This document shows, one piece after another, positions 34,814 to 45,361 of a stretch of DNA of 64,000 nt; the first letter of the stretch is position 1, and every line of letters begins with the position of its first letter. The DNA comes from Catonia carolina. Taxonomy: Eukaryota; Arthropoda; Insecta; Hemiptera; Achilidae. The notes beneath the pieces are model-generated. The model had not been told where the DNA came from. It saw nothing but the letters and a program-made list of their open reading frames with translations, and made no database searches. The stretch spans positions 61,916,501 through 61,980,500 of the forward strand of contig JAQMRL010000006.1 of the NCBI GenBank assembly GCA_035578175.1, given 5' to 3'. Position numbers and translations under genes: made by a program.

Positions 34814-35603
34814 GGGGAGCAGACCGATTTTAATTTTTAAAAAATATAGATTTTTGATTTTACCATATACTGATAGATCTTTTTCCCTGTTTCAATTAAT
34901 ATATAACATGACATTGGTTATTTTTTCTGTTAAAAAGAAATATGATTTTACGTTGGTGATACGTAGTGTTTATTTCAATATTTTTTCACGTTTTTCATTC
35001 TTGAAAATTGGGATTAATGGATTAATATCATCACGTTACTGCTCTGATATTACGGAGATCGCATTCACATAAAAGTATACACTAAAAGTACATTAGAAGG
35101 CACTGGAATTAGCTGTAACACAAGATAATATTACATTGATGTGTTTTTGTTTGGAAGTTAGTTTCAAGTGGCGATTAGTTTTTCTGTTGCGGTATTATGG
35201 TTTTATAGAGGCGTTTTCCCATATTCTATGTTTTTAATTTAGGTACACTTTTCTTAGGTACCATACCACCTCGAAGTGTGAAATTTTGCACAGTACTTTT
35301 CAGTATTAAGTTGTGTATTTACTCCACAGATATTTCAAAAATTCCAGATAGTTTTTATTTTTTAGGTGGTTTTGTTTTCATAAAAACCATGTAGGGCCTA
35401 CTACATTTTAACATCTTTTAAGAAACATTTTTCTTTAGATTGGATAAAGATAAATGAAAAAGCTGAAAGTACAAATGTGGATAATGGTACTGTATATAAG
35501 TGTGTGAAAGCACAACTTTGTAGTTTTAACGGTTTCTACAAAAAATGTACTTAGCCTAAGTTAGTATTGTAAGTATAAGGATAATGAAAACGATCTGCTC
35601 CCC
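34814..35603. mobile_element. TTAA-flanked non-autonomous element (piggyBac-like)
   Basis: Inverted ends 'ggggagcagaccgattt' (left) and complement 'ggggagcagatcgtttt' (right) lie directly inside TTAA on each side (34810-34813, 35604-35607). The length is 790 bp. It shares the GGGGAG-type end with the element at 38776. The TTAA target is the hallmark of piggyBac-type transposition, though the GGGG start differs from the common CCC start. No transposase is seen inside. Confidence 0.75.
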
Positions 35604-35607
35604 TTAA

Positions 35608-35740
35608 GTCGCATCAACAGCTCGGTCATTAGAGACTACGGTGGTTTTTTTTATGGTGAAAATGTCCAGACCCTGGCCAGGAATCGAACCTGGATACCAT
35701 CTGATAGGCTTGCTACCACTACGCTACGGAGGCGGCCAGG
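35608..35740 (-). mobile_element. tRNA-derived SINE (C family), short copy
   Basis: On the minus strand: the box-A region 'cgtagcgtagtggtagc', box B 'ggttcgattcctggc', then 'cagggtctggacattttc' and the 'gtctctaatgacc' body motif. The cloverleaf is incomplete, so it is a SINE head rather than a tRNA gene. Confidence 0.78.
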
Positions 35741-35754
35741 TATAATATTTGTGT

Positions 35755-36134
35755 CGTTCAGGTCATCAGCCGAAAGGCTGGTTTGAACCTTTAGAGGATT
35801 TACTAAGTAAAACGAGGAGTGAAATGGTTTACCAATGCTTTCTTCACTGAGTGAATGTATGCTTATCAGCATGCCGGCCCTTTGAAAAGTACATATTTTC
35901 CACCCTGCAAATTACAACTTTATTTCATTCACCTCAGGGTCTGGCTATATAATGAAATTCATGGCTTTCTGAGGAGATAACTTCGATAAGTGTCTTTTAC
36001 AGCTGTACCTCTTCTGTTCTTAAATACTAGTCATTTTATTGGCTGACCATGTGATAAGAAACAGAACTATTTTTTGTAGCTCTGGAATAGATTAATTGCA
36101 AGTAATTTGACACTTCACCTGTTTGTTAAGGGCA
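35755..36134 (-). mobile_element. B-family SINE-like retroposon, copy 4
   Basis: A reverse full-length copy from 'caggtcatcagccgaaaggc' to 'gttaagggcaat'. It lies directly beside the C-family SINE at 35608. Confidence 0.82.
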
Positions 36135-36149
36135 ATTATAGTTTTATGC

Positions 36150-37160
36150 AACAATATCCAAATTGAAATGAATTTTGTTACTAATAACTTTATAATAAAC
36201 GTGTAAAATGATTCCTTGTGACCCTAATACAGTTTTGTACGTAATTGTAACCACCATTTATAGCCGCTTCTCATAAAGTTTGCTCATCTGTGTTAGAAAT
36301 TTCACATTTAATATTAGCCTTCAATTCGTCAAGTGTATGAGCATTGTTTTTAAAAACGACGTTTTTTAACGCCCCCGATAGGAAAAGTCTGCTGGTAAAA
36401 TAATACCTGGGGATCTTGGAGGCCACAACACTTTCGATATCAAATGATGGCCAAAATAATTATTGTAACATGTCTAGCGTGTCATTGGTAGTATAAAAAG
36501 ATACGTATCCTGCTGGAACCAACATTCTCGTTCGGGTAAATGTAACATTGCAATAAACTGTTGGATTACGTCGTGATAAACCACAACTGCCACAAGCTGC
36601 CCATAACAGACAGGTGGAGTGTCAAATTATTTACACTCAATCTGTTCATTGCAGGGCTAAAATAAATAGTTCTGTTTCTTATTACGTGGTAAGCCAATTA
36701 AATGACTGAATCATTTAAGAACAGAAGAGGTAGAGGTGTAAAAGACACTAATCAGAGTTATCTCCTCTGAAAGTAATGAATTTCATTATACAGCCAGACC
36801 CTGTGGTGAATGAAGTGAAGGTGTCATTTGCAGAGTGGAAAATATGTGCTTTTCAGAGGGCCCGGCATGCTGATAAGCTTACTTTTCCATTCAGTGAGGA
36901 AGGCAAAGGTAAACCACCTTTTTCTTCATTCTACTTAGTAAAACCTCTACAGGTTCAAACCAGCCTTTCGGCTGATGACCTAAACAACAACAAACCACAA
37001 CACCCACAAAATTGTCAAAAAGCATGCCTTATTACATGACGCAGAGAGATCGTTCACCAAACAATAATTTTACGAACGTACTCTTAGCTCCTAAAATTTG
37101 GTTACAAACGCAAGGTTGTAGATTTATTCGGAACAATAGAATTTGGGAATTGTTAACTGA
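36150..37160 (-). pseudogene. Mariner/Tc1-like transposase relic, split by a SINE-like insert
   Basis: Minus-strand fragments: a degenerate 'NLQPCVCN' block (about 37150), 'FDNFVGVV' (about 37010) running past the insert into 'YHDVIQQFIAMLHLPERE', 'CWFQQD' (about 36515; the QQD Asp is the second catalytic position of this DDE class), then 'GALKNVVFKNNAHTLDELKA' (about 36350). The expected Pro-rich third-Asp block before it is badly damaged. A B-family insert (36588-36991) with a 10-bp target duplication interrupts it. I saw no terminal repeats. Confidence 0.72.
36588..36991 (+). mobile_element. B-family SINE-like retroposon, copy 5, with target duplication
   Basis: The element is bracketed by 'aaaccacaac' at 36578-36587 and again at 36992-37001, a perfect 10-bp duplication of the transposase relic it entered. 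It ends in AAC units. The duplication and tail support LINE-type retroposition of this family. The internal frame 36776-37039 is only the repeat. Confidence 0.88.
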
Positions 37161-37515
37161 AATACATCTTTCACTCGTTTAAAGATTTATAAGTGAAATA
37201 ACATTCAAGAATAAACTTTTGTATTTGAAAAACAACATCGGTGACACAAAAGAGATGAGTGAATACTGAAATAGGACTACGAGTAGTGCACAATAATGAC
37301 AATTAAATAATAATTGATTATATCAATATTATTTTTATATATTTCAAGCGAATCCGTTTATTATACCCAGATCCCAAATGGAATCAAGCTTAGGTGCTAC
37401 AATATTGTTAGACCTATAGTCCGATTCATGAAAAAAAACTTTCAAGTCTTTAAACAGCAGTATCCTTTGAACCGTTGCATGTAAACATAATGACGTTACA
37501 TCAAATTAAAGCCTG

Positions 37516-38503
37516 TTTTTACTTTCTCTTGCCTATATGAATATATAGGAAGGAAAGTATTGTTTTCATGTCGATTTTTCGAAATCGAGTTTTCACCGGA
37601 TCTATACGTTTTCAGACCCCCTGAACCCAAAAAACATGTTTTTAGCGATTGGTCTGTGTGTGTGTCTGTGTGTGTGTGTGTGTATGTGTGTGTCTGTGTG
37701 TGTGTCTGTGTGTCTGTGTGTGAACAGAATATCTCAAGAACGGAACATTGTACGAACTTGAAACTTGAAACTTAAGTTACATACCACTACCGGACGCGAC
37801 ACGAACATTTTCATCAAAATCGGTCAACCGGAAGTAGTAGTTTATTCGTATAATTTTTCAGTTTTTTGCGATTTTCTCAAAAACTGGTCCTACGACTTTT
37901 TTAAAAATCGCCTACTTTACTCAATTTTTTATTCTCTACAAGATAGAGTAGGCGCCATGTTTGCTGAAATTCTCGGTGAGGCTGTTTTCACGTAAAAACG
38001 TTGTTTTTTTAAGATTACGGCTTTAATATAAATTTTAGCGCAAAAACTTATATAATAAAAGTTGTAGAGAATTTAAAAACCTACAACTTTTATTTCAAAC
38101 ATTTTTTTGTATAACGCTTAGTTTAGCGGTAATTTGCGATTTTCTGTTTTTTTTCTCACGAAAACGTGAGAAAAATCGATTTTTTTAACATTTCGGTCTT
38201 AGTATGCATTTTACGACAAAAGTGTATATAATTAAATTTATAGAAAATTAAAAGATCTACAACTTTTGTTTAGAGCATTTTTCTCTACAGAGCCTAGTTT
38301 AGCGTGAAAGCGTGATTTTCCGTATTTTTAAGCCAAACTGAGTTCGATTGTCATTTTGCGTCATTCACTCATGATTAAAATAAGGTTATGTTTTTGAGGT
38401 TAGTTTTTGTTCATTTCTAATGTTTTAATACTAATGTTAGGTTTATTGTTAATTATTTGCATTGGCAAGAGAAAGTTGTGTGAGTGTTTCACACCAGATT
38501 TTT
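37516..38503 (+). mobile_element. H-family repeat, copy 8 (full length)
   Basis: The best-preserved type of copy. It has the left inverted repeat 'actttctcttgcc', palindrome 'cctatatgaatatatagg', GT-rich tract 37651-37725, and several conserved inner blocks including 'atcggtcaaccggaagtag'. It closes with the right inverted repeat 'ggcaagagaaagt', hairpin 'gtgtgagtgtttcacac' and 'cagattttt'. The frames 37560-37775 and 37765-37995 are translations of this repeat and recur in copy 9. Confidence 0.92.
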
Positions 38504-38775
38504 ATTGTTAGTTACACGATATACATTAAAATTTTTGGAAATCAATAAAGTATTAAATTATAATGAATTACGCATAAAAAGTACCCTGTTTTAACAACTT
38601 TTCCAGTAAACCCAACTTCAAGGTACTATTACTTTGTTCATGCGTACCTTAAAATGTATAGGGCTACAAAGTATGATATGTTAATGTAATCCTGTAACCA
38701 ACAATAAAACAAGCTTTAATTTGATGTATTGTAATTGTTTTTACATACAACAGTTCAAAAGATATTTGTGTTTAA

Positions 38776-39514
38776 GGGGAGTTCATACCGAAAATTCGAT
38801 TCCATGATCATTTTTTTGAATTTTATTGAATATATACATTTGGAATTTTCTATTTAATTTGGAATAATGATGTATATGCATATTTATGATCTCTAGAAGT
38901 ATTTTAATTATTTTTTTTATAATAGGTCTCAGGTTCGGAATTTTGAACAATGAAATTTTCCGACAATTATTTATTTATTACTCTGAAACCACACAATCTA
39001 AAAGGCTGTGGAAGATGTCATTTTTTCCCTTGTTTTCTATTGAATTTGTACGTTATGTTTTTACATAGGTTGTATATAATTGATTTTGTATAATGGTTGA
39101 AAAGAGAAAAGTCAGTTTTTTCTGGGGTTATTTCTGTGTTTATTATAATTGAATATTATTTATTTTAATTTGTAAATATATTTTTCTTACAAAAGACCCA
39201 TTTTCTCAGAAACCACAAAACATAAAGAAATGAATTTTTTATTGTGTCTTTCGTAGGTTCTTGTGGTACTGTGGATCCTCTTTCAGCATTGTACAAGTGG
39301 AATTTTATGAAAAAATATTTTTAAAATATTGGCCCCGTCAAAAAAATTCATAACTTTTTTACTTTCTCTTGCCTATATGAATATATAGGAAGGAAAGTAT
39401 TGTTTTCATGTCGATTTTTCGAAATCGAGTTTTCACCGGATCTATACGTTTTCAGACCCCCTGAACCCAAAAAACATGTTTTTAGCGATTGGTGTGTGTG
39501 TGTGTGTGTGTGCG

Positions 39515-39554
<40 letters not shown>

Positions 39555-40492
39555 CAGAATATCTCAAGAACGGAACATCGTACAAACTTGAAACTTGAAA
39601 CTTAAGTTACATACCACTACCGGACGCGACACGAACATTTTCATCAAAATCGGTCAACCGGAAGTAGTAGTTTATTCGTATAATTTTTCAGTTTTTTGCA
39701 ATTTTCTCAAAAACTGGTCCTACGATTTTTTTTAAAATCGCCTATTTTACTCAATTTTTTATTCTCTACAAGATAGGGTAGGCGCCATGTTGGCTGAAAT
39801 TCTCGGTGAGGCTGTTTTCACGTAAAAAAGTTGTTTTTTTAAGATTACGGCTTTAATATAAATTTTAGCGCATAAACTTATATAATAAAAGTTGTAGAGA
39901 ATTTAAAAACCTACAACTTCTGTTTCAAACATTTTTTTGTATGACGCTTAGTTTAGCAGTAATTAGCGATTTCTGATTTTTTCTCACGAAAACGTGTGAA
40001 AAATCGATTTTTTTAAGATTTCGGCCTTAGTATGCATTTTACGACAAAAGTGTATATAACCAAATTTATAGGAAATTTAAAGATCTACAACTTTTATTTA
40101 ACGTATTTTTCTCTACAGAGTCTAGTTTAGCGTGAAATAGTGATTTTCCGTATTTTTAAGCCAGACTGAGGTTGATTTTCATTTTGAGTGTTTCACTCAT
40201 GATTAAAATAAGGTTATGTTTATTGAGGTTAGTTTTTTGTTTATTTCTAATATTTTATTACTAATGTTAAATTATATTGTAAATTATTTGCATTGGCAAG
40301 AGAAAGTTGTGTGAGTGTTTCACACCAGATTTTTAAAAGTTGTTATATGTTAATGTCTGAGGATCAGTATCCTCTTCTTGTATCCATAAATAATCCCTCA
40401 AAGTTACAGCTTTCAAACATTAATAGTTACTGAGATAATGGTTTCAAATTTTTCTAATTTTACATTGGCGGGATACGCGGTATGAACTCCCC
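38776..40492. mobile_element. TTAA-flanked element (piggyBac-like), interrupted by H copy 9
   Basis: Ends 'ggggagttcataccg' (left) and complement 'ggggagttcataccgcg' (right) lie inside TTAA (38772-38775 and 40493-40496). Without the H copy it is about 737 bp, close to the 790 bp of the related element at 34814. No transposase coding is visible. Confidence 0.8.
39355..40334 (+). mobile_element. H-family repeat, copy 9 (full length)
   Basis: Very similar to copy 8 over its whole length, differing mainly in the GT tract (39492-39552) and scattered substitutions. It has intact inverted repeats and hairpin. It lies inside the TTAA-flanked element, between 'taactttttt' and 'aaaagttg'. Confidence 0.92.
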
Positions 40493-40596
40493 TTAAAGAC
40501 AGGTGTTTTGTTTCGTGAATCGGACTATAGTATTAATACATGTATCTTGTTAAATAGTATTGGAAATATCGAAATATTAATCTTTGTGCTACAAAG

Positions 40597-40662
40597 AAAT
40601 TTTATTTTATTTTTATTATTTTTATTTATTTATTTATTTTTATTTTATTTTATTTATTTTAA
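40597..40662. repeat. T-rich (TTTA)n low-complexity tract
   Basis: Irregular TTTA and TTTTA units; the plus frame across it is a run of Phe, Leu, Ile and Tyr and is not a gene. Confidence 0.85.
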
Positions 40663-41189
40663 TACATCCTACAATAGTAGGTACACAATATTTTCTTTAA
40701 AAAATTAATCCCATTTCTTCAAAAACACAAAGAAAAACATAACAAAAATTACCAGATGTACTTCAAAGTTATTTCAATGTACTAGAACAAACAAAATCAA
40801 TTAATAATAAACTTTTAAGCCAAATTATATTCAATATATAAATAAAACTACAATAAAATAGTTCTTTTTGTTTCTTTAGAGAGAAATCTAAGTTTTTACT
40901 ATTAAATCCTGACTTAAATTAATTTATTCTGTAGCGGTTATGAATATCTGCATCGGATGAAACTTAATTGGTTAACACCAGGTGTGCAGTAGTTTGTAAA
41001 TGATTTCATACATTAGTTATATACGTATAATACTTACCTACTATAAAATGGAATGAAAACAAATCCCTAACTATTTGTTAAATTCGGTCATTTGTAAAAA
41101 CAACATCGGTTATCTCTGTGGTCCAGTATTTAGAGCACTACACTGAACTGCACAGCCAAATCGCTTTGAATCGCTAGGAATCAAATTTC

Positions 41190-41520
41190 TAGTTTTTTAT
41201 ACCTAATGTGTGTACATTGCAATCTGTTCAATTCAGAACAATAAGCAACCTTATGACCCAATGAGATAAGGTTGATGTGTATGACGTGTAAATGAGGTGC
41301 AGTCTTGTACAGACACAGGCCGACCATTCCTGTGAGAGTATGGTTAATTAAACCTCAACCATCAAAGTACACCGGTAACCACTGTCTGGTATTTAAATCC
41401 GTACAAGAGTTATTAACTTTACTAGGATTTGAACCAGGAACCTTCGCCTCCAAAAATCATCTGTTAAACAGCTGACTCGCGGGGATGACTTTACTTCTAG
41501 ACCAACTCAGTGAGTCAATT
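41190..41520 (-). mobile_element. tRNA-derived SINE (D family), near complete
   Basis: The minus-strand head starts near 41513 with box A 'gagttggtctagaagtaaag' and box B 'ggttcaaatcc' (41425-41435). The body contains 'agtggttaccggtgtacttt', 'actctcacaggaatggtcgg' and 'ttcattt'-type blocks, and ends near 41200. The same body occurs at 4078, 43110, 59090 and 61615. A second tRNA-like patch abuts it at about 41107-41180. Confidence 0.82.
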
Positions 41521-41788
41521 CCTGGTTAGGGTATGAAAATTATTATACGTTAAAACACACCAATTTCTGTACCTATATAAACTTCTTGAGACCTACATTT
41601 TAAGCACAAAAATCTTTACTGGGTTCAAACCTGAACGTTAATGCATGTTATAACATAGTAGGCATGTTATAACATGTTATGCATAGTGGTAGTAGTCATA
41701 GAAATCTACTGTATTTTTGAAATGAGTAGGGTTTCGAAAATACCCTAATTTTTTTAGAATTAGAATGAATTTTTTCTATATATTTCTA

Positions 41789-42709
41789 AGAGGGGGACCA
41801 AAAATAACCGGATTGAGAGCGCGCTGCTATTCGTAGACGTAGTAGAGAGTTCTCCCGCTACAAGAGGTTAGCCGTTCAACAAACAACTGCCCAGACGGCG
41901 TCAGTTTGTAGGTTAAGGTTTGATCGTAGTGTCGTGTTCCTCTTACTGTTGTCATGTTCCACCTGTGACGTCATTAACTGTTAAGCCAATCTTCCACTAA
42001 CTCGACACTTGATTGGTTTCTGGGCCATACCCGAAACACCAACTCTCGTCACCTGTAACGTTTTTGGTTGAAAAGTTTGGATCACTTTCAGTTTCGTTTA
42101 TCAAGTCCTGACTAAAATTCAATCGAATTTTTTGTTGATCCTGTTAGAGAAGGCGAGGAACAAATTTAGCGCCAACATGTCTCATTTTCAAATCCTCTGT
42201 CAAAATCCACTGGCACGAGCTCTAATTCACGCCGGTCTCTTCAATTTCATCGATCGTGAAACGACGATCCTCGTTGAATTTTTTAGCGGATTCTTTCAAT
42301 TTTTCATAGTTTTGAGATGTTGAAGGGCGCCCAGAATGAACATGGCCTTCAACACTCATCTCACCACGTTTAAAGCGCCCAAACCACTAGCAAATTTGTG
42401 TGCGGCTCATCGCATCCTTCTTATAAGCCTGTTGAAGTATTTGGTAAGCTTCCGTTGTCGATTTTTCAAGCAGGAAACAAAATTTCAAACACACTCTTTG
42501 TTATTTTAAATCAGCCTTAATGACTTCGCAGACGCAACACGATAACACTAAGAGAAACGCAACATTATTATCAAACATTTCTCTACAAACTGACGACGTC
42601 TGGGCAGTGTTTGTTAAAGTTCTCTACTAGCTCCATCTTGCGAGAGAACTCTCTACTACGTCAATGAATGACAGCGCACACTCAATCCGGTTTTTTTGGG
42701 TCCCCCTCG
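41789..42709. mobile_element. Defective mariner element, TA-flanked
   Basis: Inverted ends 'agagggggaccaaaaataac' (left) and complement 'cgagggggacccaaaaaaac' (right) lie inside TA (41787-41788, 42710-42711). Similarity continues inward through 'gacgtagtagagagttctc'. The length is 921 bp against about 1.3 kb for intact mariners, because parts of the transposase are deleted. Confidence 0.88.
41990..42520 (-). pseudogene. Mariner transposase, N-terminal and middle parts
   Basis: Minus-strand blocks: 'QRVCLKFCFLLEKSTTEAY', 'WFGRFKRGEMSVEGH' and 'SGRPSTSQNYEKL' (the helix-turn-helix region), then 'NEDRRFTIDEIEE'. After a deletion follow 'DLKMRHVGAKFVPRLL', 'QDLINETESDPNF' and 'TGDESW', the motif with the first catalytic Asp. 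The C-terminal third with the later catalytic residues is missing. Stops are present. Confidence 0.85.
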
Positions 42710-42711
42710 TA

Positions 42712-42999
42712 TGATTCCTACATTGGTAGTTTGTTATAATCCAAACTTCTTATGCAATTTTAATGTTTTATCATTCTTCCATAAGTCAATTACAAATATA
42801 CTAAATGAATAAAAGTAATTATGCAAAATATTTTAATGAAAAACCTTTTAGGACTCAAGGGGGTCAAAAATGAGAAAAAGGACATCAGGTCTTTATGACT
42901 ACAATTTTTATTGTAGAACTAGGTCTCAGGAGGTTAATCAATAATGACCAGAACAGTTGATGTGTTGATGAAAAGAAAAAAAAGTCTATTGATTGACCA
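42712..42999. other. No supported feature
   Basis: AT-rich spacer between the mariner and the next SINE. Confidence 0.5.
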
Positions 43000-43222
43000 A
43001 CCTTGTATGTCTAGAGGTAAAGTCGTCGTTGTGAGTCAGCTGTTTAAAAGCTGATTTCCGGAGACGATGGTTTGTGGTTCAAATCATAGTAAAAGATAAA
43101 TCAAATTCTAGTTATTTTATATGTATTTGAATATTAGACGGTGGTTACCGATGTACTTTGATGGTTGGGGTTCAACTAACCATACTCTCTCAAAAACTGG
43201 TTGACCTAGATCTGTAAAAGAA
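43000..43222 (+). mobile_element. tRNA-derived SINE (D family), 3'-shortened
   Basis: The head 'gtatgtctagaggtaaagtc' with box B 'ggttcaaatc' is followed by the body blocks 'gacggtggttaccgatgtac' and 'tgatggttggggttcaac'. It ends after 'gttgacctagatctgt', before the rest of the body. Confidence 0.75.
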
Positions 43223-43649
43223 TAAATTTTTTGTAATAAAGTTCAAAGGCTAATCATGGTTATCAAATCTGTTACTTAAGTCAAACATACTGTATCTATT
43301 AAGTCTTGTAAAAAGTACATGCTCTGTTAACCAGAAAGTTTATCGCGAAATAATTCGGATATCCGTTCAGCTGTTGTTTCTATGTTCTGATAAATCGTGT
43401 AATTTCCTATTTTGCTGAGGCCATATGTCGTTATAAATATATTTGTTTCGTATGTAGGCCTACTGTAGCATCTCAAGAGTTGCAAATAAAGATTTTGTCT
43501 GAAAAAGTTCTATAATATCTATATTGGAATGTTCTGTTGTACCTCAGAGTTTTATCCCGTACGTCCAGATGGCTACAAAATTTGTCTTATATAACATCAG
43601 TTTTGAGTCAATTGATAGTTGTGAGCAAAACATTTGTACGTGATTTTTT

Positions 43650-43765
43650 ATCATTACTTTAACTCTGTGTTAGCGATTAAAAGATCTAACCGGGAATCGA
43701 ATATGTTACTTATACTTGGAGGTGCAGCGCAGTCCACTCTCTAACTTTTGGATCACAGAGGTTAA
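43650..43765 (-). mobile_element. tRNA-like SINE head (C family)
   Basis: On the minus strand 'ggttaacctctgtgatcc' leads to box B 'attcgattcccggttag', then the 'aatcgctaac' body motif. It is degenerate. Confidence 0.5.
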
Positions 43766-44231
43766 CCAAAAGTTGATTTATTTTTACGACAAAATGTGAA
43801 ATAGTATTATTTTAAACAAAAAGAGATTGAACAGTTAGTTTCTCATAATAATTCTACACTCTGCCGACAGATGGTATAACAGTTCAAATATTATTTGAAA
43901 AACCTATAAGTATGTATCTGTCATGATAGAAATTCTTGAAATTTTTTTTTATTTATTTCTTGTATTACATACTATAAAAATACTATATACATATTTAATA
44001 TTATACGCATGTGTCTATTAATACTGTAAAACCTACAGCTAGCTCGTTTGGAATCTCGATATAAAAAATTTCGTTTAAATTTATAACATAATTTATTTTG
44101 AATTTTAAATTTACATAAAATTTATTTATTTTAATTCAGTCATAACATAACTTAAAAAAAAATAAAATCCCATAAAACCTTTGTATGTTTCATTAATTTA
44201 TATAGGAACAGTGAAAGGTAACTACCACAGA

Positions 44232-44345
44232 CTGTGTGGTTGGGCGGCCTGTGGTGTTGTGGTTAGCGGAACTGGGTTTAACACCAGGGGTTCCGGGTTT
44301 AATTCCTGGTCAGTTCTGGCAGCTTTTTATCTATCACCTTTCATC
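44232..44345 (+). mobile_element. tRNA-derived SINE head (C family) before the LINE
   Basis: 'ggcggcctgtggtgttgtgg' with box A 'gttgtggttagcgg' and box B 'gggtttaattcctgg', followed by a short body 'tctggcagctttttatc'. The LINE that follows appears to have landed in or beside it. The open frame beginning at 44236 reads through this SINE and should not be taken as the LINE protein start. Confidence 0.72.
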
Positions 44346-44409
44346 GTCATTATCAGCTGTAATTTGCAAAACAGTCGAACGTAAAACTAAAAACAAATTT
44401 CGCGCGGAA

Positions 44410-45360
44410 ATGTTTCAAAATTTTAGATTTACCATCAGCAATGGTGTAAACAAAACAGATTATGTGTACAAAATTATCTCTCGAAGTCAAATGAAATTGA
44501 ACGCCAGCAACAGCCGTGCATATTCGACGATAATAAAAAATCTGAAGTCTTCTAAAATTGACTTCCACACCTACCAGCTAAAACAGTGCCGTGCATTCAG
44601 GGTTGTTCTACGTCACGTCCACTACTCAGTTGACGTCAACGACGTAATACAAGAACTGGCTACGCATAACCATGCCGTACGGAACATCTCGAACATACGG
44701 CACAGAATTACGAAGGAACCTCTTTCGCTTTTTTTTGTGGATTTAGAACCGGCGTCTAATAACAGAGATATTTATAAAATAGAATTGTTGCAAAACGCCA
44801 AAATAAAATTTGAGCCACCCTACCAAAAAAACGATATTATTCAATGTAAGCGATGTCAACGGTACGGGCATTCAAGAGCGTATTGCAACAGACCATTTCG
44901 TTGTGTGAAGTGCGGTGATAATCATGACACTACTATTTGTGGTAAACAGAAGGACGCCCCACCATTATGCGCTTTGTGTGGAGGAGACCATCCCTCTAAC
45001 TACAAAGGTTGCGAAATATACAAACAGATTAAACAACGAAAATTTCCACCTTTACGCGAAAGAACAGTTACACCACCGGAAACTCAGACGGTCAGCTCAA
45101 AATTTGTCACCCAAGTTGTTGCAAAAAACAGCGTCCAGGAAACATTACATCAGACACCTAACAGTAACAGTATTTTAGACTATGCGAGAGCCGTAAAGGG
45201 CAATTCTACGCAACCAATCCCAACCAATCCGTTGCAAACTGAACCGATTTTAAATCTACAACAATCATTTCTAGAACTACGAAACGTAATACAAAAACAA
45301 ACAGAACAAATTGCGACACTATTAAATTTACTTACAATCGTTGTTTCGAAATTGAATTAA
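44410..45360 (+). CDS. LINE ORF1 protein (Gag-like nucleic-acid-binding)
   Basis: 316 residues from Met 44410 ('MFQNFRFTISNG'). The longer frame from 44236 adds only SINE read-through. After an RRM-like region, a PRE_C2HC-type block ('FEPPYQKNDIIQCKRC') leads into three Cys-His knuckles at about residues 141-200: 'CKRCQRYGHSRAYC', 'CVKCGDNHDTTIC', 'CALCGGDHPSNYKGC'. The protein class binds element RNA and helps form the ribonucleoprotein. The C-terminal part is polar with a Gln/Leu-rich end. It stops one base before ORF2's ATG, which suggests coupled translation. The frame is intact. Confidence 0.9.
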   Translation: MFQNFRFTISNGVNKTDYVYKIISRSQMKLNASNSRAYSTIIKNLKSSKIDFHTYQLKQCRAFRVVLRHVHYSVDVNDVIQELATHNHAVRNISNIRHRITKEPLSLFFVDLEPASNNRDIYKIELLQNAKIKFEPPYQKNDIIQCKRCQRYGHSRAYCNRPFRCVKCGDNHDTTICGKQKDAPPLCALCGGDHPSNYKGCEIYKQIKQRKFPPLRERTVTPPETQTVSSKFVTQVVAKNSVQETLHQTPNSNSILDYARAVKGNSTQPIPTNPLQTEPILNLQQSFLELRNVIQKQTEQIATLLNLLTIVVSKLN

Positions 45361-45361
45361 A

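Noticed and set aside
35672..35740. Functional tRNA gene on the minus strand
   Set aside because: Box A and B are recognisable, but the cloverleaf does not close and the sequence continues into a SINE body.
37560..37995. Frames beginning MFSCRFFEIEFS and MKLKLHTT as genes (also at 39400, 16751, 18470)
   Set aside because: The same peptides appear at each H-family copy, include the GT microsatellite, and break differently in each copy.
44236..44409. N-terminal extension of the LINE ORF1 protein
   Set aside because: These 58 codons translate a tRNA-derived SINE head; the family-like protein starts at Met 44410.
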